Origin: Serratia oryzae
Lineage (GTDB): Bacteria > Pseudomonadota > Gammaproteobacteria > Enterobacterales > Enterobacteriaceae
Reading direction: 5' to 3'
DNA length: 64,000 bases
Assembly (NCBI RefSeq): GCF_001976145.1
Contig: NZ_MOXD01000003.1
Span: 434,001-498,000 of the forward strand
Shown here: piece after piece, positions 1 through 8,257 of the stretch
Numbering within the stretch: position 1 is the first letter of the stretch
Layout: each line of letters begins with the position of its first letter
Translations under genes and position numbers: made by a program
The notes under the pieces: generated by a model
What the model was told of the DNA's origin: nothing
Databases searched by the model: none
What the model saw: only the letters and a program-made list of their open reading frames with translations

Positions 1-1
1 G

Positions 2-1003
2 TCGCCACCGGCATTCCGTTACGAACTGACCGAGCTGGCACGCAAAGCGGGTAAGCGCATTGTACTGCCGGAAGGCGATGAGCCACGCACCGTGAAAGCG
101 GCGACGATCTGTGCCGCACGCGGCATCGCCGAATGTGTGCTGCTGGGGAATCCGGATGAGATCAAGCGCGTAGCGGCGGCGCAGGGCGTTGAGTTGGGCG
201 AAGGCATTGAGATCGTCGATCCGGTTGCCGTGCGTGAAAAATACGTGCCACGCCTGGTAGAATTGCGTAAGAGCAAGGGCATGACCGAAGTGGTTGCCCG
301 CGAGCAACTGGAAGATAACGTGGTTCTCGGCACTCTGATGCTGGAAAAAGGCGAAGTTGACGGCCTGGTATCCGGTGCGGTTCACACCACTGCCAATACC
401 ATTCGCCCACCGTTGCAGTTGATCAAAACCGCGCCGGGCAGCTCGCTGGTTTCTTCCGTATTCTTCATGCTGCTGCCCGATCAGGTTCTGGTCTATGGTG
501 ACTGTGCGATCAACCCAGATCCTACCGCAGAACAACTGGCCGAGATCGCCATTCAGTCTGCCGACTCCGCTGCCGCCTTCGGTATCGAACCGCGCGTGGC
601 TATGATCTCCTACTCTACCGGTAATTCAGGTGCAGGCAGTGACGTTGAGAAAGTGCGTGAAGCTACCCGCCTGGCACAGGAGAAACGCCCAGACCTGATC
701 ATCGATGGCCCACTGCAGTACGATGCGGCGATCATGGCTGACGTTGCCAAATCCAAAGCGCCTAACTCGCCAGTGGCAGGTAAAGCCACCGTGTTCATCT
801 TCCCAGATCTGAACACCGGTAACACCACCTATAAAGCAGTACAGCGTTCTGCCGATCTGGTGTCTATCGGGCCGATGCTGCAAGGGATGCGCAAACCGGT
901 AAACGATCTGTCACGTGGCGCACTGGTGGACGATATCGTCTACACCGTGGCGCTGACGGCGATTCAGTCTGCTCAGGCCGATGCCCTGGTAGAGCAAGCC
1001 TGA
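2..1003 (+). CDS. pta: Phosphate acetyltransferase, C-terminal part (5' end outside window)
   Basis: Pta interconverts acetyl-CoA and acetyl phosphate in the cytoplasmic Pta-AckA overflow pathway. The frame is open from base 2 to a TGA at 1001-1003 and gives 333 residues starting [19 protein letters not shown], which corresponds to the C-terminal catalytic PTA_PTB domain of the long (about 714 aa) enterobacterial enzyme. Family-typical stretches are LPEGDEPRT near the start, [11 protein letters not shown] in the middle and [17 protein letters not shown] near the end. The N-terminal DRTGG regulatory part and ackA would lie to the left. In E. coli yfcC and yfcD follow pta; here a fimbrial gene and a sugar operon intervene before yfcD. 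Confidence 0.97.
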   Translation, partial: SPPAFRYELTELARKAGKRIVLPEGDEPRTVKAATICAARGIAECVLLGNPDEIKRVAAAQGVELGEGIEIVDPVAVREKYVPRLVELRKSKGMTEVVAREQLEDNVVLGTLMLEKGEVDGLVSGAVHTTANTIRPPLQLIKTAPGSSLVSSVFFMLLPDQVLVYGDCAINPDPTAEQLAEIAIQSADSAAAFGIEPRVAMISYSTGNSGAGSDVEKVREATRLAQEKRPDLIIDGPLQYDAAIMADVAKSKAPNSPVAGKATVFIFPDLNTGNTTYKAVQRSADLVSIGPMLQGMRKPVNDLSRGALVDDIVYTVALTAIQSAQADALVEQA

Positions 1004-1034
1004 TAACATTTCTTACCTGCTAAAGTAGTAAAAA

Positions 1035-1060
1035 AGCGGCCCGTGATGAAACGGGCCGCT
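1035..1060 (-). terminator. GC-rich hairpin terminator between pta and the fimbrial gene
   Basis: AGCGGCCCGT (1035-1044) pairs with ACGGGCCGCT (1051-1060) around a 6-nt loop. The A run at 1031-1035 becomes a T run after the stem on the minus strand, so the hairpin best fits a rho-independent terminator for the minus-strand fimbrial gene ending at 1084. The plus side lacks a T run but the hairpin may also slow pta transcripts. Confidence 0.75.
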
Positions 1061-1083
1061 AAACTTAACTCGCTCAAATGCGA

Positions 1084-1608
1084 TTAGTTATAAGTGATAC
1101 TAAAAGTTGCCACCGCATTTGCTGGCCCTGGGGTAACGGTATCTGTTGTTGCAACATAGCGCGCAACGAACGCCAAATCATTATCCACACCAGCAGTCAG
1201 TGGGTAGGCCACTGAAGGGGTCCGCAAAGGCAATACGGCTGAGGTATCGGAGATTTGAACACCCACCCCTGTCGCCATGTCAGCCACTTGAGTAAGAGCT
1301 AAAGAATTGTTTTCGCTAGTGGCAGCATCGCCATCAAACGAAACTTGAGCGGCACTCACAGAAGGCGGACAATTTTTCAAGCTCAAAATGAATTTCTGCG
1401 GGCTCGCAGTATCGCCCTTTTTAGCGAGAGCGCTCGCCGCCACCTTGCCCAACGCTACTTCCGCAGGATTACTCATATTATTAACAACCTGGCAAGCCTC
1501 GGTAATAATTTGCCCTTCGAAGTTTACCTGACCATCAGCAGCCGATGCGCCTGCCGATAGACCCAAACTTGCGGCAACCAAAGTAGTAACACAAAAAATT
1601 TTTTTCAC
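1084..1608 (-). CDS. FimA-type fimbrial subunit precursor (orphan)
   Basis: This is a secreted pilin-like protein of 174 aa. An N-terminal signal peptide (KKIFCVTTLVAASLGL, cleavage likely after ASA) is followed by DGQVNFEGQIITEACQV, the usual start of type 1 fimbrial subunits, with the Cys of the conserved disulfide; the second Cys is in LKNCPPS. The C-terminus ends TFSITYN, matching the penultimate-Tyr beta-zipper motif recognised by chaperones. I chose the GTG at 1606-1608 because GGAG lies 8-9 nt upstream; an in-frame ATG at 1621-1623 would add five residues and overlaps that ribosome site. No chaperone, usher or adhesin gene is adjacent, so assembly must rely on genes elsewhere. About 970 bp of AT-rich sequence lies upstream. 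Confidence 0.85.
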   Translation of the reverse strand: MKKIFCVTTLVAASLGLSAGASAADGQVNFEGQIITEACQVVNNMSNPAEVALGKVAASALAKKGDTASPQKFILSLKNCPPSVSAAQVSFDGDAATSENNSLALTQVADMATGVGVQISDTSAVLPLRTPSVAYPLTAGVDNDLAFVARYVATTDTVTPGPANAVATFSITYN

Positions 1609-1623
1609 TGTTAGAAACTCCAT

Positions 1624-2528
1624 ATTCTACGGGTATAAATTGCCCTATATAAAATTAATGCTATTTTACTTGCAGCATCAGACAAGTCGAACGATAGATC
1701 CTATTTAAGCCGTGGCTCAAAAATCTCAACGCCATAAGTTATTATCAAAAGGTAAAACAAGCAGGCATTGAGATAAGCAGACTAGAGCAATCTAAGCATA
1801 GCCCGTACGTTTTTTCGTTGGTTGACGACTTTCTACATTTAACCCAAAACTAATACAGCAATAGTCTACCTATTGCTGAAATCATAGCTTTAAAGCCATA
1901 AACTGGATAATCGACCAATAACGCCTTAACCTGACGGGGCACATTCTAATTAAATTCGCTTTAATGTAAAGCGTAAAATAAATGTTTCAATGCGTTTTAA
2001 CTTATTATAAAACCCTAACCATTTCCTTATTAACGAGAAACGATAAAAAAATCACATCACATTGAATTAAAACAAATTATTTAATAAGCACAGGTTTATT
2101 CCAATAAAAAACAAGAAATAACCGAGGTAAACATTAAGAAAAAAACGTATTTCATGTAACTTTTTGCACTATAATGTCTATGCACACACCAACACAGCAT
2201 ATGTTTCAAGGTATTTTAAGATTATATCTCGCTACTTTGCGCTACGAAAAAATCAATGTTATCCATCAACTAAAGGCTTTTTCATCAGTCCTATTCACTC
2301 TAAAAGTTAATAATGAACATTAACACATTCAGAATGTGACCATTCATTAACCAAGAATAACGGCAGGATAATTCAAATATTTCGCTTAAGTTGTATACTC
2401 ATTTGAAGTTTCTACTCAAATAACCATACAAGTAACGCCATAGTTGCAAGGTTTTCTTGCACACATGATATCTCGGTATTTTCTTGCACCACTTTCTGCC
2501 CCTCTTCTCGCTTCACCGTACGCCAGGT
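1624..2528. other. Long AT-rich intergenic stretch
   Basis: About 900 bases separate the fimbrial gene from the terminator of the transketolase operon. I see no convincing ORF with a ribosome site. The stretch is clearly more AT-rich than the flanks and could hold the fimbrial promoter and nucleoid-protein binding sites; no fim-type short inverted repeats for phase switching were recognised. Confidence 0.5.
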
Positions 2529-2560
2529 AAAAAAACTCACAGCGCTAATGCCGCTGTGAG
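2529..2560 (-). terminator. Rho-independent terminator of the PTS-transketolase operon
   Basis: CTCACAGCG (2536-2544) pairs with CGCTGTGAG (2552-2560) around a 7-nt loop. The A run at 2529-2535 becomes a T tract after the stem on the minus strand. It lies just beyond the stop of the last operon gene (2592). Confidence 0.85.
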
Positions 2561-2591
2561 TCAGGCCAGTACCTGTGGCACTTACACACGG

Positions 2592-3557
2592 TTACGCCAC
2601 ACCATTCAGCAACTGATGTGCTGCCTGCAGAATATGGTCGGCCGTCAAGCCGTACTCCTGCTGCAAAAACGCCTGTGTTCCCACTTGCCCATAACGTTCT
2701 TTCACGCCAACCCTACGCATCGGTACCGGGCACTCTTCTACCAGCACCTCCGCCACGGCTGAGCCCAGTCCGTTATGGATACTATGGTTTTCGCAGGTGA
2801 CAATTTTGCCGGTTTTTGCTGCATAGGTCTTAATAATGTCACGATCGATCGGCTTGAGCGTGAACATATCGATCACCGCAGCGCTGATGCCTTGCTGTTC
2901 CAACGCCTGTGCCGCCTTTAGCGCTTCAGCCACCATGATGCCGTTGGCAATCAACGTGATTTCACTACCGTCACGCAGCAGATTGGCTTTACCAATGGTA
3001 AAACGGGAGCCGTCCTGATAAATACGCGTTGCCTGTTTGCGGATCGTGCGCACCCAGTAAAAGCCTTGCAGTTCGACCAGTTGCTGCAGGATATCCTGAA
3101 ACATCGTGGCATCGGTCACCTCCAGCACCACCGAATGCGCCAGCCCGCGTACGATGCCCATATCTTCAAACGACATATGCGTGCCGCCGTTATGGCAGGC
3201 GCTCACCCCGGCATCCGAAGCGATCACCTTCACGTTATTGCGCTGATAATCCAACGACATAAAAAGCTGATCAAAACAACGCCGGCTGGCAAATGCGCTG
3301 AAGGTATGCACAAAGGGGATCCGCCCGGTCAGCGACAATCCGGCAGAAACCCCGATCACATTAGCCTCCATAATGCCGCAGTTGATCACATGCTGCGGAT
3401 GATCTTTATGTACCCCATCCATTGCCATCGAACTCATCAGATCGGCTTCCAGCGCGATTACCGGTTTACCCGCCTCAATCTGTTGGCGCATCATTCCGGC
3501 GTACACTTTGCGCATCTCTATGCCGTCGTTTTCCAACTGCGTGACTACGTTAAACAT
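2592..3557 (-). CDS. Transketolase-like protein, C-terminal subunit
   Basis: A 321-aa protein corresponding to the central pyrimidine-binding and C-terminal domains of transketolase, encoded separately from the N-terminal half. The catalytic Glu that activates ThDP is expected in CGIMEANVIG (Glu64). The ATG at 3555-3557 has GGAGG 6-9 nt upstream and overlaps the stop of the N-subunit gene by 8 nt, indicating translational coupling; an upstream in-frame start at 3605 lacks such support. The two subunits should form one ThDP-dependent enzyme moving a two-carbon ketol unit between phosphosugars. Its companion is an ascorbate-type PTS, so the substrate is probably an unusual imported sugar phosphate. 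Apulose-4-phosphate transketolase (AptAB) is a known split relative; whether this one uses that substrate cannot be read from sequence. Confidence 0.88.
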   Translation of the reverse strand: MFNVVTQLENDGIEMRKVYAGMMRQQIEAGKPVIALEADLMSSMAMDGVHKDHPQHVINCGIMEANVIGVSAGLSLTGRIPFVHTFSAFASRRCFDQLFMSLDYQRNNVKVIASDAGVSACHNGGTHMSFEDMGIVRGLAHSVVLEVTDATMFQDILQQLVELQGFYWVRTIRKQATRIYQDGSRFTIGKANLLRDGSEITLIANGIMVAEALKAAQALEQQGISAAVIDMFTLKPIDRDIIKTYAAKTGKIVTCENHSIHNGLGSAVAEVLVEECPVPMRRVGVKERYGQVGTQAFLQQEYGLTADHILQAAHQLLNGVA

Positions 3558-4395
3558 CAGCAACCTCCAGATCGGCAATGGCCTTTTCGATTTCCCGCTG
3601 CACATCCGGCGTTAAGCGCAAGTGATGAGAGTTCTGCAGGCTCTCCAGATAGGCGACGCCCTGTCCTTTAATGCTATCCAGGATCACCACCAGCGGGCGT
3701 TGTTCACCGCCGCGCACTGGCAGCACCGCATCACGGATCGCCGCAATGTCATCCCCCGGCACGGTTTGCACCTCAAAACCAAAGGCGGTGAACTTACCTG
3801 CCAGATCGAAAGGTTTGATCACCTCATCCAGCGCACCATCCAACTGCTGCTTGTTGTAATCGATAAACAGCGTCAGGTTATGCAGGTTGTGGTGAGCAAT
3901 AAACTGGAACGCTTCCCAGCACTGCCCTTCGTTGAGCTCGCCATCCCCCAAAATGCTGAATACCCGATTGCGTCGGCCTGCCAGCCGGTGTGAAAGCGCG
4001 ATCCCTGCAGCAATGGAAACGCCTTGCCCGAGAGAGCCGGTGGTCGCATCCACACCTCGAGTCAGCAGACGATCCGGGTGGCTCGGCAAGCGGGTACCGT
4101 TCTGATTCAGCGTGTTCAACTGCTCAAGCGGAAAATAGCCCTTAATCGCCAGCGTGCTGTAAAGTGCCGGGCCGGCATGGCCCTTTGACAGCACAAAGTA
4201 GTCACGCTCCGGCCAATCGGGGTCTGCCGGATCGATACGCATCACTTCGCCATACAAGACTGCCAGCGTTTCCACGATCGACATGCAGCCCCCATAGTGG
4301 CCAAACCCCAGCCCGGTCAGGGCTTTCAGCGTTTCCACGCGGATCTCCCGCGCCAGCGCACGCAATTCGCCAATCTCAGTCACCGTGTTGTTCAT
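3550..4395 (-). CDS. Transketolase-like protein, N-terminal (ThDP pyrophosphate-binding) subunit
   Basis: A 281-aa protein matching the N-terminal domain of transketolase. The ThDP/Mg signature begins GDGELNEGQCWEA (Gly150-Asp151-Gly152) and ends at Asn181 in FIDYN. LSKGHAGPALY (from residue 69) and TTGSLGQG (from 118) are also family hallmarks. It precedes the C-terminal subunit in the operon with an 8-nt overlap. Split transketolases are typical of accessory sugar pathways rather than the housekeeping pentose phosphate pathway, where single-chain TktA/TktB serve. Confidence 0.9.
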   Translation of the reverse strand: MNNTVTEIGELRALAREIRVETLKALTGLGFGHYGGCMSIVETLAVLYGEVMRIDPADPDWPERDYFVLSKGHAGPALYSTLAIKGYFPLEQLNTLNQNGTRLPSHPDRLLTRGVDATTGSLGQGVSIAAGIALSHRLAGRRNRVFSILGDGELNEGQCWEAFQFIAHHNLHNLTLFIDYNKQQLDGALDEVIKPFDLAGKFTAFGFEVQTVPGDDIAAIRDAVLPVRGGEQRPLVVILDSIKGQGVAYLESLQNSHHLRLTPDVQREIEKAIADLEVADV

Positions 4396-4409
4396 TAAAC
4401 CGCCCTCAC

Positions 4410-5795
4410 TTATTTCTCAACGCGATCTGCAGTCGGAGCGCTTTTGCCTTTGCCCAGAAAATTATGTGCAACCAACAATGCGAAGATGGCGATGATCGCG
4501 ACCATGATCGTTTCTTTGGTCATAAAACGCGCCATATTGCCCAGCACAATCCCTATCACACCGAAATCGGCATCGGAGAAGGTGGTATTGGCAAAGCCCA
4601 ACGCTCCCAACACCGGTAGCAACAGCACCGGCAAGAAGGTAATCAGCAGGCCATTGGCAAATGCCCCCAGCATCGCACCACGCCGCCCACCGGTAGCATT
4701 ACCAAATACCCCGGCGGTCGCACCGGTAAAGAAATGCGGGACGACGCCCGGCAGGATCAGCACCATTTTCATTTGCCCAAGCAGGAACAGCCCCACCAAC
4801 CCACCGAGGAAGCTAAACAGAAAGCCAATCAGCACGGCATTAGGGGCATAAGGGTAGACCACCGGGCAATCCAACGCCGGGCGGGCGTTAGGCACCAGTC
4901 TTTCTGAAAAGCCGGTAAAGGCCGGAACGATCTCCGCCAGAATCAAACGCACCCCTTGCAGGATGATGAATACCCCTGCGGCAAAGGTAATCGCCTGGAT
5001 AATCGAATACACCAGATAGTTCTGCCCGCCGCTGAGTTGGCTTTCGACATACGTTTGTCCGGCACAAATCGCCAGGATCAGATAGATAACGATCATGGTC
5101 ATCGAGATGGAAATGGAGCTGTCACGCAAGAAGCTGAGGTTCTTCGGCAGGTTCATCTCTTCGGTGGAACGTGAGCCTTTGCCAACGCGTGTACCGATCC
5201 AACCGGCAAGCACGTAACCCAGCGTGCCGAAATGCCCGAAAGCGATATCATCATTCCCGGTAATGCGGCGCATATAACGCTGGGCAATCGCCGGGAAGAA
5301 AGCCATCACCAACCCCAAGGTCAGCGCGCCGGTAAACACCAGCTGTACCCCTTCAAAACCAGCCACCGTCAGGATAATGCCGATCATACAGGCCATATAA
5401 AAGGTATGGTGGCCGGTCAAGAAGATATACTTCAGTCGGGTAAAACGGGCGACGATAATATTCGCTACCATACCAAACGCCATAATCAGCGCGGTAGACG
5501 CACCATATTTTTCCAAAGAAATGGATACAATGGCTTCATTATTGGGAATGATGCCCTGAATATTAAAGGCATGTTCAAACATGCCCCCCAACGGGTTAAG
5601 GGACCCGACCAACACCGTGGCACCACCACCAAGTACGATAAAGCCGAGAATGGTTTTTACCGTGCCTTTCACCACATCAGAAAATGATTTCTTTTGTGCC
5701 AGCAAGCCAATTAATGCAATAACGCCTACCAGCACCGCCGGGACTTTCAGTATATCAACCACAAATTTAAGCGTTTCCTGGATAAACATATCCAC
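4410..5795 (-). CDS. Ascorbate-type PTS permease, EIIC component (UlaA/SgaT family)
   Basis: A 461-aa polytopic inner-membrane protein, close to the length of UlaA (about 465 aa). Many hydrophobic segments are visible, for example AVLVGVIALIGLLA and ILGFIVLGGGATVLVG near the N-terminus and LLITFLPVLLLPVLGALGF later. Conserved features include LTGHHTFYMA and GNATGGRRGA. It should translocate a sugar or sugar acid while EIIB phosphorylates it. The gene is 14 nt upstream of the transketolase N-subunit and 17 nt downstream of EIIB. The family transports L-ascorbate in E. coli, but no ascorbate-6-phosphate lactonase (ulaG) is next to it, so another substrate is likely. Confidence 0.9.
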   Translation of the reverse strand: MDMFIQETLKFVVDILKVPAVLVGVIALIGLLAQKKSFSDVVKGTVKTILGFIVLGGGATVLVGSLNPLGGMFEHAFNIQGIIPNNEAIVSISLEKYGASTALIMAFGMVANIIVARFTRLKYIFLTGHHTFYMACMIGIILTVAGFEGVQLVFTGALTLGLVMAFFPAIAQRYMRRITGNDDIAFGHFGTLGYVLAGWIGTRVGKGSRSTEEMNLPKNLSFLRDSSISISMTMIVIYLILAICAGQTYVESQLSGGQNYLVYSIIQAITFAAGVFIILQGVRLILAEIVPAFTGFSERLVPNARPALDCPVVYPYAPNAVLIGFLFSFLGGLVGLFLLGQMKMVLILPGVVPHFFTGATAGVFGNATGGRRGAMLGAFANGLLITFLPVLLLPVLGALGFANTTFSDADFGVIGIVLGNMARFMTKETIMVAIIAIFALLVAHNFLGKGKSAPTADRVEK

Positions 5796-5812
5796 CTCGC
5801 CAATGGCTTTGA

Positions 5813-6094
5813 TTAAATGATGGAGTGAGCTTCGAAATAAGCGCGCAGCTTCGCTTCGAGTTCATTAATGTCGATGATATTACTGATCACCACCAATTGG
5901 CTGGCCGGGACGCTGGCGCTGTCAGCGATATCTTTTGCCATTACGAAAATATCAGCAGCGCCCGGCGTAGCCGAGGAGAGATCGGAATGTTCAACTTCCG
6001 CCTCAATCGCCATTTTTTTCAGCACTTTCTTGATATTCATTTCTACCATAAAACTGCTGCCCAACCCCGAGCCACAAATAGCCATAATTTTCAT
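5813..6094 (-). CDS. Ascorbate-type PTS EIIB component (UlaB-like)
   Basis: A 93-aa cytoplasmic EIIB with the phosphocysteine loop MAICGSGLGSSFM (Cys7), typical of the lactose/ascorbate-type EIIB fold. It takes a phosphoryl group from EIIA and passes it to the sugar entering through EIIC. I chose the ATG at 6092-6094 because AGGTGA lies upstream at good spacing; a GTG three codons earlier overlaps that site. The gap to the EIIA gene is occupied by an ERIC element. Confidence 0.9.
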   Translation of the reverse strand: MKIMAICGSGLGSSFMVEMNIKKVLKKMAIEAEVEHSDLSSATPGAADIFVMAKDIADSASVPASQLVVISNIIDINELEAKLRAYFEAHSII

Positions 6095-6174
6095 TATTTT
6101 CACCTATTAAATTTTGAATATGAGATAACGTCACCAGAGGGTTATCTGATGCGATTGGCTGCCATACCTTGGTA

Positions 6175-6330
6175 TATACTCTAAATAATTCGAGTTGCAG
6201 GAAGGCGGCAAGCGCTGGCCTGTAGGGTGAGCCTCTCTGAGGCTCATAATCCCCAGGAGCATAGACCACTATGTGACTGGGGTGAGCAAACGTAGCCAAC
6301 GCACATGCAACTTGAAGTATGACGAGTATA
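6175..6330. repeat. ERIC (enterobacterial repetitive intergenic consensus) element
   Basis: A 156-bp imperfect palindrome with terminal inverted repeats starting TATACTC and continuing to AGTTGCA at both ends. Its centre has the ERIC core AATCCCCAGGAGC ... GTGACTGGGGTGAGC. It lies between the EIIA and EIIB genes and should therefore be transcribed with the operon, where its stem-loop may affect mRNA processing. Confidence 0.9.
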
Positions 6331-6340
6331 ACGTTAAGAA

Positions 6341-6784
6341 TTAATAATTGGCGATAATATCCTCAATCTGCTGTTGACTCTCGGCGCGGAATATTCTTTC
6401 CATGGCTTCATTATCTGAAAATAATTCAGCCAAATGCGAGATAAGCTCTATGTGACTGCTGCTGTCTGGAGCAGAAAGCATCACCACCACAAATACCGGA
6501 TCGTTATCTTCGGAATAAAAACGCACTCCCTGGTTAATTTTTAACAGCGAAAGACCTAATGCTTTCGCGCCCTCCTCTGGCCTGGCATGTGGCATGGCAA
6601 TACCGGGTGCCAGAACGAAATATGGCCCCAGCGTCTGGTATTGGCGGAATATTGCCGCCAGATAGTCACGGGTAATAACGCCTCGTTGCAACAGCGGTTG
6701 AGCACTCAGTACTACCGCTTCCTGCCAGTCCGCGACTTTTTCACACAGTTGAATATGGTCGGCGTTAAGCCAGTCGTTGAGCAC
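6341..6784 (-). CDS. PTS EIIA component (UlaC/mannitol-fructose type)
   Basis: A 147-aa cytoplasmic EIIA domain. The phosphohistidine is expected at His66 in GIAMPHARPEEGA, the usual EIIA-2 motif. It accepts phosphate from HPr and passes it to the EIIB encoded downstream. The start is a GTG at 6782-6784 preceded by GGAGG with a 4-5 nt gap. This is the first gene of the minus-strand operon, downstream of the operator cluster at 6877-6942 and divergent from the LacI-type regulator. Confidence 0.9.
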   Translation of the reverse strand: MLNDWLNADHIQLCEKVADWQEAVVLSAQPLLQRGVITRDYLAAIFRQYQTLGPYFVLAPGIAMPHARPEEGAKALGLSLLKINQGVRFYSEDNDPVFVVVMLSAPDSSSHIELISHLAELFSDNEAMERIFRAESQQQIEDIIANY

Positions 6785-6876
6785 GTTTCCTCCTTAGATC
6801 GATGGGTGACGTTCAGTATTACCGGCATGCCTTCCTTGGCGACGATAAAACTTTAATCAACGACCAAGCCATCAAC

Positions 6877-6892
6877 TGTGATAAAAGTCGCA
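6877..6892. promoter_or_regulatory. CRP-like site
   Basis: TGTGA-N6-TCGCA matches the CRP half-site pair TGTGA-N6-TCACA at nine of ten defined bases. It sits in the divergent promoter region next to the first operator, consistent with catabolite control of the PTS operon. Confidence 0.55.
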
Positions 6893-6893
6893 A

Positions 6894-6907
6894 AGATAGC
6901 GCTACCA
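6894..6907. promoter_or_regulatory. Secondary LacI-family operator
   Basis: AGATAGCGCTACCA matches the perfect palindrome at 6929-6942 at 12 of 14 positions and has the CG centre usual for LacI-family operators. Its centre is 35 bp from that of the main operator. Confidence 0.6.
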
Positions 6908-6928
6908 AAAATCTATCATGCAGAACTG

Positions 6929-6942
6929 TGATAGCGCTATCA
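6929..6942. promoter_or_regulatory. Main LacI-family operator
   Basis: TGATAGCGCTATCA is a perfect 14-bp palindrome with a central GCGC, the layout of LacI/GntR-type operators. It lies between the divergent EIIA and regulator genes and is the probable binding site of the regulator encoded at 7103. Confidence 0.7.
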
Positions 6943-7102
6943 AATATGCCGGGCCTGATAATGGTCGCGCGCAGTTTTTTGATCGCTCCAGCAGGGAACG
7001 GGTTAGAATGTAAGCCATCGCGGGATTGCCGAACCTTCTATGATAAGGGTTCGGATCATTAGCTCATTTATGCGCGTCGGCGCATTTCAGTCAGGATTAC
7101 GA

Positions 7103-8122
7103 ATGTCGATCGGTAAAAAACGACGCAGTACAGGCCGGGTTACGCTGGCCGACGTTGCCCAATTAGCCGGCGTGGGTAGCATGACCGTATCACGAGCGCT
7201 ACGCACGCCAGAGCAGGTTTCAGACAAGCTGAGAGAAAAAATTGAAGCCGCAGTCAGTGAACTCGGCTATTTGCCCAACCTGGCCGCCAGTTCGCTGGCT
7301 TCGGCGTCCTCTTACACCATCGCCATGGTGGTACCCAGCTTTTCAGAATCGGGATGTGCCGACATGTTTGCCGGGTTACAGCGCGTACTGCAACCAGCCG
7401 GTTACCAGATCATGCTGGCAGAATCACAACACCATCTGGAACGTGAAGAAAAGCTGCTGGAAACCTTGCTCTCCTACAACCTGGCAGCCGCCGTGTTGCT
7501 CAGCGTAGAGCATTCGCCCAATACGCGTCAGGCATTGATGGCAGCCCACATTCCTGTGGTAGAAATTGGTGCCATACGTACCGATCCGATCGATATGAAT
7601 ATCGGTATTGACTATGTCGCGGCAATGTATCAATTGACACAAACGGTCATCGCCAGCGGTTACCAGAACATTGGTCTGCTTTGTGCCAACCAGGAACAGT
7701 GGATTTTCCAACAGCATCTGCAGGGCTGGCACAAGGCATTGCTGCGCAATCACATGTCACCACATAGGGTGATCAATGCGGCGCAGCCGGCCAGTTTTAG
7801 TACCGGAGCGCAGCAATTGCCAGAATTCCTGCTTGCCTGGCCTGAACTGGATGCTTTGGTCTGTGCGTCAGACGAACTGGCCTGTGGTGCGCTGTATGAA
7901 TGCCAGCGGCGCAGAATCAAGGTGCCGGAACAGTTGGCGATAGTGGGCTTTGGTAATAGCGACGTTAGCCAAGTCTGCCAGCCGTCGCTAACCACCATGA
8001 CGGTGCCGCACAAAGAGATCGGCATTCAGGCCGGTAAAGCGCTGCTGGCGCGCCTGAATGATGAAGAATGGCAACCTGAAGGTACGCTCCCTTCAGCACT
8101 GTGTCGCCGCGATAGTTGCTGA
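7103..8122 (+). CDS. LacI-family transcriptional repressor (GntR/IdnR-like)
   Basis: A 339-aa repressor. The N-terminal helix-turn-helix VTLADVAQLAGVGSMTVSRA (from about residue 13) and the hinge around NLAASSLAS are characteristic. A periplasmic-binding-protein-like sensor domain follows, ending with the strand VPEQLAIVGFGNSDV. The overall pattern recalls GntR of gluconate metabolism. I chose the ATG at 7103, preceded by CAGGA, over an in-frame start at 7040 because the added N-terminus resembles no LacI protein. It is divergent from the PTS-transketolase operon and probably represses it until a phosphorylated sugar binds. Confidence 0.9.
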   Translation: MSIGKKRRSTGRVTLADVAQLAGVGSMTVSRALRTPEQVSDKLREKIEAAVSELGYLPNLAASSLASASSYTIAMVVPSFSESGCADMFAGLQRVLQPAGYQIMLAESQHHLEREEKLLETLLSYNLAAAVLLSVEHSPNTRQALMAAHIPVVEIGAIRTDPIDMNIGIDYVAAMYQLTQTVIASGYQNIGLLCANQEQWIFQQHLQGWHKALLRNHMSPHRVINAAQPASFSTGAQQLPEFLLAWPELDALVCASDELACGALYECQRRRIKVPEQLAIVGFGNSDVSQVCQPSLTTMTVPHKEIGIQAGKALLARLNDEEWQPEGTLPSALCRRDSC

Positions 8123-8206
8123 GCATTAGCTCCGCTTTGCGGCAGGCAATATGAGGTAGTTGAAGCGTTTTATCCCAATGCGCCTTAACACAAGAGCATC
8201 GTGGAA

Positions 8207-8234
8207 CCGCCTGATGTATTTCAACATCAGGCGG
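8207..8234. terminator. Bidirectional hairpin between lacI-type gene and kdgM
   Basis: CCGCCTGATG (8207-8216) pairs perfectly with CATCAGGCGG (8225-8234) around an 8-nt loop, midway between two convergent genes. No long T run follows on either strand, so efficiency is uncertain. Confidence 0.6.
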
Positions 8235-8257
8235 TAATAACGGCCCTGTGTGTACAA

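Noticed and set aside
2484..2762. Plus-strand 92-codon frame over the operon terminator
   Set aside because: Overlaps the terminator and the end of the transketolase gene on the opposite strand; protein looks like an antisense shadow.
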